Position numbers and translations under genes: made by a program
Notes under the pieces: generated by a model
Told to the model about the DNA's origin: nothing
Databases searched by the model: none
The model's input: only the letters and a program-made list of their open reading frames with translations
DNA from: Rhea pennata
Lineage: Eukaryota > Chordata > Aves > Rheiformes > Rheidae
NCBI RefSeq assembly: GCF_028389875.1
Contig: NC_084702.1
Span: 72,761,582 to 72,825,581 of the forward strand
DNA: 64,000 bases
Direction of reading: 5' to 3'
Part shown: positions 39,791 through 51,041 of the stretch, piece after piece
Numbering within the stretch: the first letter of the stretch is position 1
Layout: every line of letters starts with the position of its first letter

Positions 39791-41216
39791 GCTGACATCC
39801 TAGATGTCATCCGATAGGGTTTGCCATGAGAAATGGCCATGGGAGAGCATAAGAATGGTCACAATGGGTCATTCTGAAGGTCCATGTAATCCAGTAGGCT
39901 ACCTCTGATCTTAATATTTGTCACGGGCTAGGAACACATGCATTGCCAGTATAGCCTGATGCATTGTGTCCTCTGCCTCAAAAAACAGGTTATATGTCTA
40001 TATCTTTGCTTAATATGAGCTGATTTGTGACATTGCCAATTTTTCTGTCATGCAGGGCTTGTGCTGGGAAATTACACGAAAGGAGCAAGGAAAAATGTCT
40101 CGTGTTTGGGCAGCACCAACCGATTCATTTTCAGCTTCTGTGGATTTTTCTGAGTAAATGGTTTTTTCCTTCAGAACTAGTAGGTTGGAAATGATCAGGG
40201 AAGAGACATCAAAGAAGCTTAGGTGTGGGAATGTGTGAGTGAAGGTAGAGGGGGGGACTTGACTGAGATAGGGACAAACCTCCATCCCTGCTGTAATGCC
40301 TGTTGGGCTCCTTTGAGCTCCAAGGAAACAGCCACAGACTGGCCGCAGGGCTGCCTGGGCAGCATTCAAGGGGATTTGTGTATGTCTGCAAGGAATCTGT
40401 GCATCTCCTCCTTACTGTGATAGGCAGAATTTATCAGGGATTTCCTTTGGATACCTTCATGTCTTTGCTGGCAGCAGCCCTCCAGACTGTGACAGCCATC
40501 CCAGCTGCCTGCTCCCTGGCCTTTCTCAGCTGGTCCCTCTTGGTCCCCCTTGTAATCCCTGCTTGCCCTTTTGGGGTGCCTGACATGAGAGCTGAGCTGA
40601 AAGCCACCTCATTCTGTGGGTCCTGCTATACAGCTATATCCACCTCTCTGGCGTTACTGCCTACCCCAGTCAGCTGAGCTCAACCTCTCTCTGTCTTTGG
40701 ATCTGTTACACCTGTGCAGGACAGCACTCCTATGCATCTGCAGTTTGCTGACATGTATAACATGGGGCAGGCACAGGCTGATGGCATTGACCCTCAGCCC
40801 CACCATGGGGGCACAGTGCACTCAGTGGAGTTAGCGCAGAGCATGACAGTGGGTCTCAGCAAGACCGCTGCCACTGCTTCCACTCTGCATACCACCTTCC
40901 TCTGGAGCTGCAGTGCAAACTCATGCCTCAACACTTTGCTTCAAGGTCGTGTGCTCTGAAATGAACACAGGTGGTCTAGGAGAGACCATCAAGCTGACAC
41001 CTACTCTCCAAGAAGGGAGTTTCACAGAACTCCCTGCAAGCCTCTCTACTTCCCTGGCCTTGTCTTTGATCTGCTTGCCTTTGAATAAATGGTGTGGACT
41101 TTAAAAACAGATGGACAAATTCCTATCTCCCAAGGCAGAGACTCATGGAGGCACTTCTCATGTGGTGAGAATAAGGAATAACCTCTGCAATATTTATTGC
41201 TGACATTAGTCACACT

Positions 41217-41403
41217 GAATCATAGAATCACAGAAGGGCTGAGGTTGGAAAGGATCTCTGGAGATCATTTAGTCCAACCCTCCTGCTCAAACCCAGTCAC
41301 CTAGAACAGGTTAGGCAGGATTGCATCCTGATGGGTTTTGAACATCTCCAGAGAAGGGGACACCATAACCTCTCTTGGCAACCTGTTCCAATTCCACTGG
41401 TCA
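41217..41403 (-). repeat. Antisense CR1 LINE 3'-end fragment
   Basis: Begins with 'aatcatagaatcacagaa', the reverse complement of the CR1 terminal repeat. It continues through 'ggttggaaaggatctctgg' and 'tagtccaaccctcctgctc' to 'ggcaacctgttccaattcc'. This is the standard antisense signature of a 5'-truncated CR1. Confidence 0.9.
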
Positions 41404-41671
41404 CTAGATGACATTTGTGCATACCAGTGTTGGATTTCATATGAATGTGTTTGTGCTGATGAGACCTATGTGCTGGAAGAAATGTAGGGCTATTAAACCA
41501 CAGCTTGATTTAGTGCTGTCTTCAAAACAAATTGTCTCTTTATTTCTTTTTTTCAGTCTAATCTTCATTTTCTCATGTAACTCTCCTCTAATTTAATACT
41601 CTTAGAATTCTCACTTCTTCCAAGCTAAGAGTAACTTCATGCTAACAATATATAACATATGGTTATGATAC

Positions 41672-41735
41672 AGTTATATATATAGTTATATATATAAATA
41701 TTTATATATATATATATATATAATACAATATAATA
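41672..41735. repeat. AT-rich (TA)n low-complexity tract
   Basis: Runs of TA with 'tataaata' and 'aatacaat' variants, a simple repeat. Confidence 0.9.
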
Positions 41736-43989
41736 CAACCTTTGGTGGTAATGACCAGAGGACACCTCCATCTAAAGGTGAGGGGTCCTCTGAAATGAGT
41801 CCAATTGCTTTTTGGTGTTTGTCAACCCAACATCGCTCTCAACAGTGCAAAATCAGAGCTGATATTCACTGATTATGCATTTAAGTATTGGTTAGCTTCA
41901 TCAGCTGTTTCCTGACTCCACAAAATATCCTTATCACAACTAGGAGTGAAGAAATCCACCTGTGGGTTTTGCATTGCCTCCTGAAAGGTCTGTAAGTATA
42001 TCTTGTATGAGTGGCATGAACGGATGTACCCTGTCCTTAAAAATTTGGTCTCTGTGAAGGAGGGTTGTGTTGACTACTAAATCTATCTTGCTCCAACAAT
42101 GCAGAGGGAACAGACATGACTGTGCCTGTGACATGTGCTACTGTTTTGCTCTTCCTCTTTTGCACTGTTAACACAGGCTAATGCTCTTTTGGTGCTGCTT
42201 AGAGGGATATAGGTCCTTGTAGACTGTCCTGGATTGCAATATTTGGGAGAGGGATGAGGTGGAAAAGAGAATATGAACCCCATGGGGTTTTGTTGGTTGC
42301 TTCATCTGTAAAGTATAAGGACCTTTTGTGTCCTGAGGGGAGGACACAGCCATGCTCTTCTGATCACATTTCTGGGATAGAGTCAGAAACAGGGAAATGT
42401 TTAGTTCAGGGTACTGGATGCATCAGACTGGAAATTCAGGGCCTCATTCAAACAATCAAGTGCTGCTGCCCTGGCCTGCAATTTTTTTCCTTTAATCTCT
42501 CTGTTTCAGAGTGCTGGTGTTCATACTTCTCCAGGAAAAATCTGGCTCCTCTTATCTCTAGGATAAGATGTCCTGTGAGTCCTGTGGTATCCCTGACTAT
42601 CGCCTTATCTGTGGATTGAAAACAGACTTGAGCAGGAGACTCAAAGCTCTGCAGGAAAGTTTGCACTGCCAAAGCCCACTGCTCTGTCTGCAGGGCTGGT
42701 GGAGCCCTTCTGCAACAGTTTTCAGGGGCAAGCACAAGGATGCTCCCATTGTCCCTCCTGAACATACAGGAGCCACCATACATGGTGAGAGCTTGGCTGC
42801 AGGGAGGGCAGCCGGAGCAAGAAGGACAAAAGGACCTGGCACTGATTGGATCAAGAGAATAAAGACCTCACATGTGTGTGTCAGACAAGGGACAGACTGG
42901 GAATGGAGGCTGACAGCAGGCAGAGAAATAGAAGGACAAGTTCATCCAGCACAGAGCTGGGGAACAGATTTAATTTGTACCTTCATCACAAAGTCTGCGG
43001 TGTGGAGAGATGCTGCATGAGAGATTTTGATTACGGAGGTAATAAATAGAAGGCAAGCATGGGCTGGATTTAGGAGCCTGAGATCCCAAGGTTGAAATCT
43101 CAAGGGTGCCCTAAGTCTCTTGTGATCTTCACCAAGACCTTCAGTGTTCCTCTGCCTCAGTTTCTCCCTCTCTGGTAAATGGCATATACACATGAATAGG
43201 GAAGGCTTTCAACTTTACTGGGTCAAGAGTTGTGTACAGATCAAAAACCAGTGAGGTACCTCAAAAATCATCACACTTTCCTGTGTACAGAAATGACCCA
43301 GTTCTGTCCAAAAAGCCGAGAGGAGTAGCAGATGCCTGGATGGGAAAGCCGTGAGACGAGAAATACCCTGTTTGTATGTGGCCCTGGCAAAGCAGACAGA
43401 ATGCAGGGAGAGAAGGACAAAGGAATAAGGCTGCAGCTCCAGCAAAGTGTGCAGCTATGGTATCCCCCCATCCGAGTAAATAATTGGTCTGGAGATTTCT
43501 GCAAATAGAAGCAATGGAGTCCCCTCTTGATTATAAACTTCCTCAGCAGTCTGCTCTGCCAGCCCCTAAGATTCAAAGCGGTTTGTGTGAGTAGCCCAGG
43601 GTTACTCCCCTGGTAGAGACAGGCGGCCACAGCTGAGGAGCATGCTGCAATTCCTTCTAGTCTTACAAAGTGGGAGATGGAAGCAGTTGGGACACAACAT
43701 TGGAGCTTGGTTGGGGGGGCGGTGCTGAGGTGCGGGCAAGAGATGGCAAATGAAGACACCTCTTGCAGCAAGTCTTGCAATGGAGTCTTCAAGGAAGGTA
43801 ATTCTTACAGCTTGTCTGAAGCACCCTAGATTTTTCTCTAAGAGTGACTCTGGCACACACTGTGTGAGCTGCCAACAGGAATCCCATGCTTTTGCAGTAG
43901 CTGTTCCCCCACAGCTGCTTAAGTCTAGAAAAGATGTTTACAAGTTGCAGACTTCCAGCCTACATAAGAGACAATAGGGTGAGATTCCG

Positions 43990-44043
43990 CAAAAAAAAAA
44001 ATAATAATAATAAAATAAAAATTAAAAAAAAAAAAAAAAAAAA
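43990..44043. repeat. A-rich tract with (AAT)n and long poly-A
   Basis: An A run, then 'aataataataataa', then about 21 consecutive A. It could be a simple repeat or the A-tail of a processed insertion, but no retrocopy is recognisable before it. Confidence 0.85.
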
Positions 44044-44919
44044 GGCTGGAACCAGCAAGTGCCCACTTTCCCCCAAGGAGGATTCCAAATTCCAACTCTA
44101 GGTGCTTCACCCCCTCCTCTGACCAGGTGTCCAGGCCCCCTTCCAAGGTAGCAATGGGCATCAAGGTGGTAGTGTGAAAGCAGAGGAGCAGGGAAGGGAA
44201 CCAGTCACAAGAGAAGACAAAGGCTTGGCTTACAGGTAGCAGTAAGGGATGGGGAAAAGATGAGAGGAGAGGCAGGGTGGAGGCAGGAGTGCAAGACAGA
44301 AGGTAGGAGGGTATAGTTGTCCCTGCTTGGCAGAGGGCTAGACAGGGACAGGTGATTGTGGGCGAGGCTAGGGGAGAACCCAGGTGCCCTGTGAACCTGG
44401 TTCTTTACTCTGTCACCCAACAATGAAGCCAGCACCATGTTCTGATGGGCACCTGTGGTGCCTGTAGAGTCTCTCATGTATCCCATGGGAAGAGCAGTCC
44501 CCCATGATTCCTTCCTAGACAGCTCTGAAGCCATGCTCTCCTTTTAAGAAGCAGTAAATGCTATGTAATTCTCCTCCTGCTGACATTGCTGCTTCAGGGA
44601 TTACCTCACATAGAGATAGCTTTAGAAATCTGGGGCAGGGAGGCTGTGACCCTCCCCACCATGCACCCTGTGAGAGAAACAGAGGATTGTAGACTGGAAG
44701 AGACTCCCATCTTTGTGTTACCATATACATCTGAAAGGCCCTTCCAAACTCACTTCTGCCTGACAAGGTAAGAGCTAGCCTCATTTTACAGAAAAGGAGT
44801 CCATGACAGAGTGTATAGAAAGTGAGTATGGGTTGTAGAGGGCATGCACAAATTGCTTCTCAGGAGGGAGGCAGAAAGCACAGTATCTCTTTCTATCAAC
44901 TCCTAGCTGAAATGGGAAG

Positions 44920-45900
44920 GCTATGACTGGATCCCTTCCTGTTCAACTTCTTCATCAATGATCTGGATGAGGGGATGGAGTGCATCCTCAGCAAGTTTGG
45001 AGTGCATCCACTCCAAACTGGGAGGAGTGGCTGACACACCCGAGGGCTGTGCTGCCATTCAGAGAGATCTGGGAAGGCTGGAGAGTTGGGCAGAGAGAAA
45101 CCTCCTGAGGTTCAACAAGGGCAAGTGCAGAGTCCTGCATCTAGGGAGAAGTAACCCTAGGCACCAGTATAAGCTGAGGGCTGACCTTCTAGAGAGCAGC
45201 TCTGCAGAGAAGGACCTGGGAGTGCTGGTGGATGACAAGTTGACCATGAGCCAGCAATGTGCCCTTGTGGCCAAGAAGGCCAATGGTCTCCTGGGGTGCA
45301 TTGGGAAGAGTGTTGCTAGTAGGTCAAGGGAGGTGATTCTACCCCTCTACTCAGCCCTGGTGAGGCCTCATCTCAAGTACTGCGTCCAGTTCTGGGCTCC
45401 CCAGTCCAAGAGAGACACAGAGCTACTGGAGAGAGTCCAGCATAGGGCTACAAAGATGATCAGAGGGCTGGAGCATCTGCCCTATGAGAAATGGCTGCGA
45501 GAGCTGGGTCTGTTTAGCCTGGGGAAGAGAAGAGTGAGGGGTGATCTTATCAATGTGTACAAGTACCTGAAGGGAGGGTGTCAAGGGGACGGGGGCAAAC
45601 TCTTTTCAGTTGTCCCGTGTGACAGGACAAGAGGCAATGGGCAGAAATTGAAGCACAGGAAGTTCTGCCTGAACGTGAGGGGGATTTTCTTCACTGTGAG
45701 AGTGACGGAGCACTGGAACAAGTTGCGCAGAGAGGTTGTGGAGTCTCCTTCTGTGGAGATCTTCAAGGCCCGCCCGGATGCAACCCTCTCTGACATGCTC
45801 TAGGTGACCCTGCTGAGTGGGGAGGTTGGACCCTGCTGAGTGGGGAGGTTGGACTAGATGATTTCCAGAGGTCCCTTCCATCCTTACTGATTCTATGACT
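44920..45900 (+). repeat. CR1 LINE fragment with a 281-codon open reverse transcriptase remnant
   Basis: The best preserved CR1 copy in the window. An open frame at 44,958-45,803 encodes the C-terminal part of CR1 reverse transcriptase (for example [18 protein letters not shown]) up to the natural stop. The first ~16 residues are out of the native frame. A repeated 11-base stretch (about 44,975-44,985 and again at 44,999-45,009) replaces the catalytic F-A-D-D codons and shifts the frame, so the product could not be an active polymerase. A 23-base tandem duplication lies in the 3' region at 45,808-45,853. The element ends in 'actgattctatgact'. This is a mobile element remnant, not a host gene. 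Confidence 0.93.
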
Positions 45901-48900
45901 GGAAGAGGCACTGTAAAGTGGCTTGTGTTGACAGGGGAAATGATTGGTGAAGTTCTTTACAGCCCTTCCTAGTGCTGATTGCATCTATTACTTCACTGGT
46001 GTGCCTAGTGCAGAAGGGATGGGTGTGCTGATGGGATGTGTGGATGTTAAACCTTTGGCCAGCTTCAGGACAAGAGGCAATGACATTCAGGTTATGATCT
46101 GAAAGACTTTAGAGAGTAGATGTCCTAGGAACAAGAAGGTACATAATAGTACAGAAAGCAAGGCCATCTGCTTAGAGAAAAATATCAGGTGCCTCCACTA
46201 CTTGCTCAGTGCTTGCCAGTTGTAAATGACAGAAGAAAGACACAGACATTAATGTGAGACATGCAAATATGTAGGATTTATCAAGTGAGGTTTCTCCTAG
46301 GCAGTTAAAGTCATATCAAAGCTGTTGTATGAGTATATGTGAGACTTGGCCATGCAGATGATGACTGCAGAGGAGAATGGAGTCAAGGCAGCTTTAACCT
46401 GTTACCACAGCCTGAGCACTCGCTGGTCAGAAAATGTGAACATGGGCAGGCAACTCAGCAGCCCATTCCTGTTGGGATCACAGTCTGGCCTTGCTTCCCA
46501 CAGGAGCCAGGGAACGTCTTGGTGCCAGCACTAATCTTGTGTTCTTTCAGTCTGGGGAGAGAGTGAGCTGTCCTTACCCACAATGAAGAGCTCCTCTGCT
46601 GTGCTGACTATTAATGCTCCTTTCAGTCTCTGGTAAAAAGTTAATGTTCTACCAGTAAGACTGAAGCTAATGGAGTGGCAATGTTCCAGCTGTTGATTAG
46701 CACAAATAAAAGATAAATGAACTCTTGGGTGAAGAGGAAACACATGTGCTATCAAATTGAAACTGGAAAGTTATTGCTCTCAGAAGCATGTCTCCCCTGG
46801 AGTTTGTAGGAGCTTAGCCTTTCCAGTGCTGGTGTGGTGAAACCTAGGGGAACTGTTCCCCTAGCTCTTCAATATGATATGTACTAATACCAACACTGTT
46901 AGAGGGGCTTCACTGAGCCAAAATTTTCTTCACCAAACTCAGACCTTCATTACTAGTTCTGACAGTGCACTTGTCTTAGGGAAAAAAATGTCTTTGGTTT
47001 AGCAGATGTGTGCTTCATGAGCTGCGAAAAATATGGTAAGACCTGTGTAGGGTCTGTGCTGAGTGAAAGTTTCACATGTGAGCAAATCAAGGTAAACAGC
47101 AAGAGGTTAAAGAATGCTTGTGTATGTGAATTGTTGGGGATGTTTTGTGGTCTTCAGTCCTTGGAGTCAGTGTGAGTTATATCACTGACTTCAGTGAGGA
47201 CACATCCCAGTTTGGACTGAGCTTGTCTCCTGCTAACATACAGCTTTGCAAAGCTATTAGAGCATTAGCACGAGCAGTTTTCCTCATGGGCTAAGCTTGT
47301 GAAATGACTGATGACACCTAATTCCTAACCCTAACTGGGAGATTTTTGTGTGTCTGGCTTGTCCAGCTCCTGAGATGATCATTTGTGGTGGGAGAGATTT
47401 CCTGGGATGTTTTCTGTATTCAGTCTGGAAGAGCTCTGTTCCCCTCTGTATGGGAAATGCCAAATATGAACTCAGAAGTAACCCAAAGTGATAAGGTCTG
47501 GGAGCAAGAGGGGCTTTCCTTATCCAGAGAGATTGGATATGCTTTGGGATCCTGGAAGTGAGTATTTTGAGAAATAAGAAAACACAAAACTTTTCTTGGA
47601 TGCTAATTTAAAGATTAAATGTATGTCTCCTGGAAAATCTTATAGGATAGTACCTGTAAGAAATACTATGATGGGCAAATGCTGGCACATGAACTAAGGG
47701 GTTTGAGAATATGCTTGGCCAGAAGTTAGAAGAAAGTTTCTAACCTCTAGAACAGCAAGTTCTGCCAACAAAATTCCACCAGGAGGAGTAGGGGCACTTA
47801 CTTATAAAATGGAGAGGGGTCAAGTCATGAGGGACGATGTGGTGTGGCTGCTTGTGTTTGCAGGGAACTCTATTTAGTGACTCCAGAGATCCTCCTCAGA
47901 CTTAAAGAAACTATCCAAATATGACCATATGATGCTGGGTGACCAGCAAATCTTCATTCTCCAGCCCTTGGCTGACTCACAGGTAGCTGTTTGTGCTCAT
48001 TCATGATTATTACATCTTAATGTAGCTAGTAAGGGCAGTCCCATGTGGCATTGGTCCCTGCCTCGTACATGCATGCTGGAGCTGATCACTCCATCACTCC
48101 AGGCATCACCCCCTATGAAGAAACTGGAGGGAAACCGCCAGCTGCAGGAGTGACTCATAGGACTGGCCTCAGTTGCCTATTCTAGCTGGGGACAATTCAC
48201 CCTTCAGAGCTGCCTATTTCTCTGTTGATTGTAAAGAAACTGCAGGATGACAGGCTCAGACTTAAAAACTTTGGTGTTGCATGCTGTTACAGCAGAGATG
48301 CTCTGCCCTAAGGGATTCAGAGAAAGGTATTTGTTTTGTCACACTTCTTTGCAGATTGCTTTTCTTTAATGCACAAAATTTCCAGAAGAACCCCAAAAAT
48401 AAAGGGGTCAGACATTTTCAGCAACCAATACAGGATGTGGTCTAAACAGTTTTAAAGGGGAAATTAATGTCTCAGTGCCATCTTGTGGAATGATCTATGT
48501 AAGAGGACAGGCAGTGGCAATAGGTGCATGCAGTGTCATACTCCTCAGACTGTGATTCATAGGGCTATCCTAAATGGCCTGGTGCTGGACCATGGGTTGC
48601 ATTATGCTGTAAGCGCAAAGGCACCTCCCTTGATCCCTTCAGCTGACCCAACACTCCACATGTGTCCCCTGGCCTGAGCCCAAACTCCATTTCTACCTGC
48701 TGGTCTACAAGAAAAAGATACTGGGAAATGCTGCCCTAGAAGCACATTGGAGTTTTAGGGGATTTGGTGGTGATTTCACTAATTATGCCTCAAATGCAAT
48801 GATTAAACCAAAGATTTCCACTGGAACCTGGGATTTCCCTCTTGCTTGAGAAGAGTGCAAGTCGATAGGAGCCCAGCATACCTGGAAAAAGCCTGTCTGC

Positions 48901-50940
48901 TTCTCAGCCCAAATTAGAATATATAAGTACCTATAACTATGCTTAAAACAGGAGAAAAAGCCTTTTAGAGACAATGCAGCTGCTTTCTTGTTTATAAAGT
49001 GAAGGAGTCTACTTGAAAGGCCCCTTGAGATCTTGGAAAGAAAGATAAAGTTGTAGGTCCAGATATGAGGCATACAGATTGATTCACACCCTCATTCATC
49101 TGAGAAATGCTGTGAGATATCCAATACACACTGATGCCAGGCCTTCAGCTTTACATCTCAGGTGGAAACTACAATGTGCAAAAGAAACTTGAGGTTCCCC
49201 TTGCTGCCCTGAACTGGCACTCCCAGGATCACCTTTGTGTGCTCTGCCAACAGATGTTTGCATGGAAGAGAATCAAGTGGCTTGAAAGGACCTATTGGTC
49301 CCTTTTTCTGTGCCACACCTTGGCTAGCAACCCCATAGGAGAAAAAACTTTCTAAGTAGGAAGGTGCTGTAGGAACACCCTTTCCAGCAATATGATTATC
49401 GTCCTTAATGATTAAATGCTCTTTAATATCCCAGACAGATTAGTAATTTACTGCATATTTAGCCAGGCAATTCAATGAGGTCGACAACAGATATGTTGCT
49501 GGAGAAGGGCTTGCCTGAGTCCATAAAACATTTCTTTGCAACAATGTAGACAATCATCTATGGAGAATAGAGGAGAATCAGCTTCCCAGGTTCTTCCACA
49601 CTGCTGCACAACATCCAGCGGGTGAGAGAAAAGCTCATGAACTTTTACAAAGCAGAAGCATAAAATGAGGCATTGCCAGGGACAGAGTCAGCAGAATGCT
49701 ATGTCCCAATCCATGCAGCTGCCTGTGACTCTTCTGGAGCTGTGCGCCATATCCCTTTCAGAAAGATACTTAGAAAATGCAGTAGGCTTAGATTAAAATG
49801 AATAAAAACAGCAAAGAACTGGACAGGGCTCTTGGAAAAAGGTCCTGAAAGGTCAGTGGGTTTAATAGGTTGTGGCTGAACAAAGAGTGACTAAAAAGGT
49901 ATTAAAACATTTTTGCGTGGTGGGGTAAGAGTATTATTGCAGTTAGCAGGTGAGAAGATAAACAGAGGGAATCAGAAGGTTGAGATCTTATCGTTAAGTG
50001 TGGGAGAGTGAGGGCTCTGCTCTGGTAGCCAGGTGAGTTAGAAAGTGTCCATCTCTTACTTCTGGAATCCAGGTGTGAAGTTTGTTCCTTATGCTAATTC
50101 CCTGTTCCTGCCATAACTACCAGCTGGCATTATGCCACACAAGCGCTGGACTCTTCAGACCACACAGTCGTTAGCCTTTCTTCAGGGATTATTACTGGAG
50201 ACAGGTCTCTCCTAGTGCCACATGAGAGGACAGAAGGTGGGTTTAGTGGGGAGGCTCTGCACTAGTGTGACCAGTGCTGTGGACATGGGGGGCAGTCAGT
50301 GCATCCAGGTGCATGGTGCAGCAGGACCCAGAGCAACAGAGAAGAATTAAAGAAACGCATCCTGAAGCATTGTCTTGGGAGAGCAAATATTCGACCTGTA
50401 ACAACTGTATAGCCATTATCTTCCTCCTGGCCATGGACAATGGTGCACACCAGTTCTAGACAGAGCATCCTCGCTGCGGGCTAGGCATGAGCAAGATGGT
50501 CCTGCAAAGTGCAGGCAAAGAGTCCTAATCCCACCCATTAAAGGAGAATAGCACCAAGCGACCAGTCAGCAGGTTATAATGCAGAGCACAGAAAAAATTC
50601 CTATTCATTGTCTGTGCCCGCGGAGAATGAGAGGCTTTTGTAACACAGCGAGGCTGTTTACAGCTCCATCACTCTGGAGATACACTGCTCCTGGGCAGAG
50701 TTGCAGAGCTTGCAAGGTACTTGTAGCAGAAATGTTAAACCCTCACCATTTAGATTTAAGTGAATGACAGGAGAGAGAGACTTTAAAGCCGGCTGCTACT
50801 TTATTGGCTTGTTCATCGTTAACCAAATGAGTGAAGGTGTCTGAGGGTGAAAGGAGGTTGCCAAGTTTCAAAGGGTAACTTAGCTCAGCGCAATGAAGTC
50901 TGCTCTCATAACAGGAGCTCCCACAGCTGCACACTGGAGC
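45901..50940. other. Intergenic region upstream of the aquaporin gene
   Basis: No gene supported. One exon-like cysteine-rich frame at 47,003-47,091 is reported separately as a candidate. The aquaporin promoter should lie near the right end; no TATA box at a convincing distance was found, and an untranslated first exon further upstream is possible. Confidence 0.55.
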
Positions 50941-50951
50941 CGGAGAGCAGA

Positions 50952-51041
50952 ATGATGGAGAAAATTCAGAAGGCACTCACAGTTCGTAACAGGACCATCA
51001 GGGAGCTGCTGGCAGAAGCACTGGGGATGTTCATCCTGATG
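50952..51041 (+). CDS. AQP7: Aquaporin exon 1: N-terminus and start of helix 1
   Basis: Encodes residues 1-30 and ends in phase 0 at donor gtaagg. Two adjacent ATGs (50,952 and 50,955) both have A at -3; the second also has G at +4 and may be used. The frame stays open upstream to an ATG at 50,847, which would add 35 residues with no family resemblance, so the start beside the conserved K-I-Q segment is preferred. Helix 1 begins at about residue 17. Confidence 0.78.

Larger units (their letters stand above)
39791..44919. other. Intergenic region without a recognised gene
   Basis: Holds the antisense CR1 at 41.2 kb, the TA tract and the A-rich tract. Open frames of 150-173 codons (42,568-43,020 on +, 43,271-43,792 on -) lack recognisable domains. 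An AATAAA at about 41,082 follows a frame ending near 40,959 but no exon chain leads to it. Confidence 0.55.

Noticed and set aside
40303-41104. Possible last exon of a second Ly6-type gene (W-S-C-S-A-N-S-C-L-N ending, hydrophobic tail in another frame, AATAAA at about 41,082)
   Set aside because: The cysteine motif and the hydrophobic tail are in different frames, the rest of the frame lacks Ly6 cysteines, and no upstream exons join to it.
43271-43792. 173-codon minus-strand open frame
   Set aside because: No domain, signal or compositional logic; low-complexity leucine/serine/cysteine mixture typical of a chance frame; no exon structure around it.
44958-45803. 281-codon frame as a host protein-coding gene
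   Set aside because: The translation is the C-terminal part of CR1 reverse transcriptase; it is a retrotransposon remnant with a destroyed active site.
50847-50951. Upstream in-frame ATG extending the aquaporin N-terminus by 35 residues
   Set aside because: The added residues are hydrophilic, cysteine-containing and unlike any aquaporin N-terminus; the downstream ATG pair sits next to the conserved segment. It cannot be fully excluded without transcript data.
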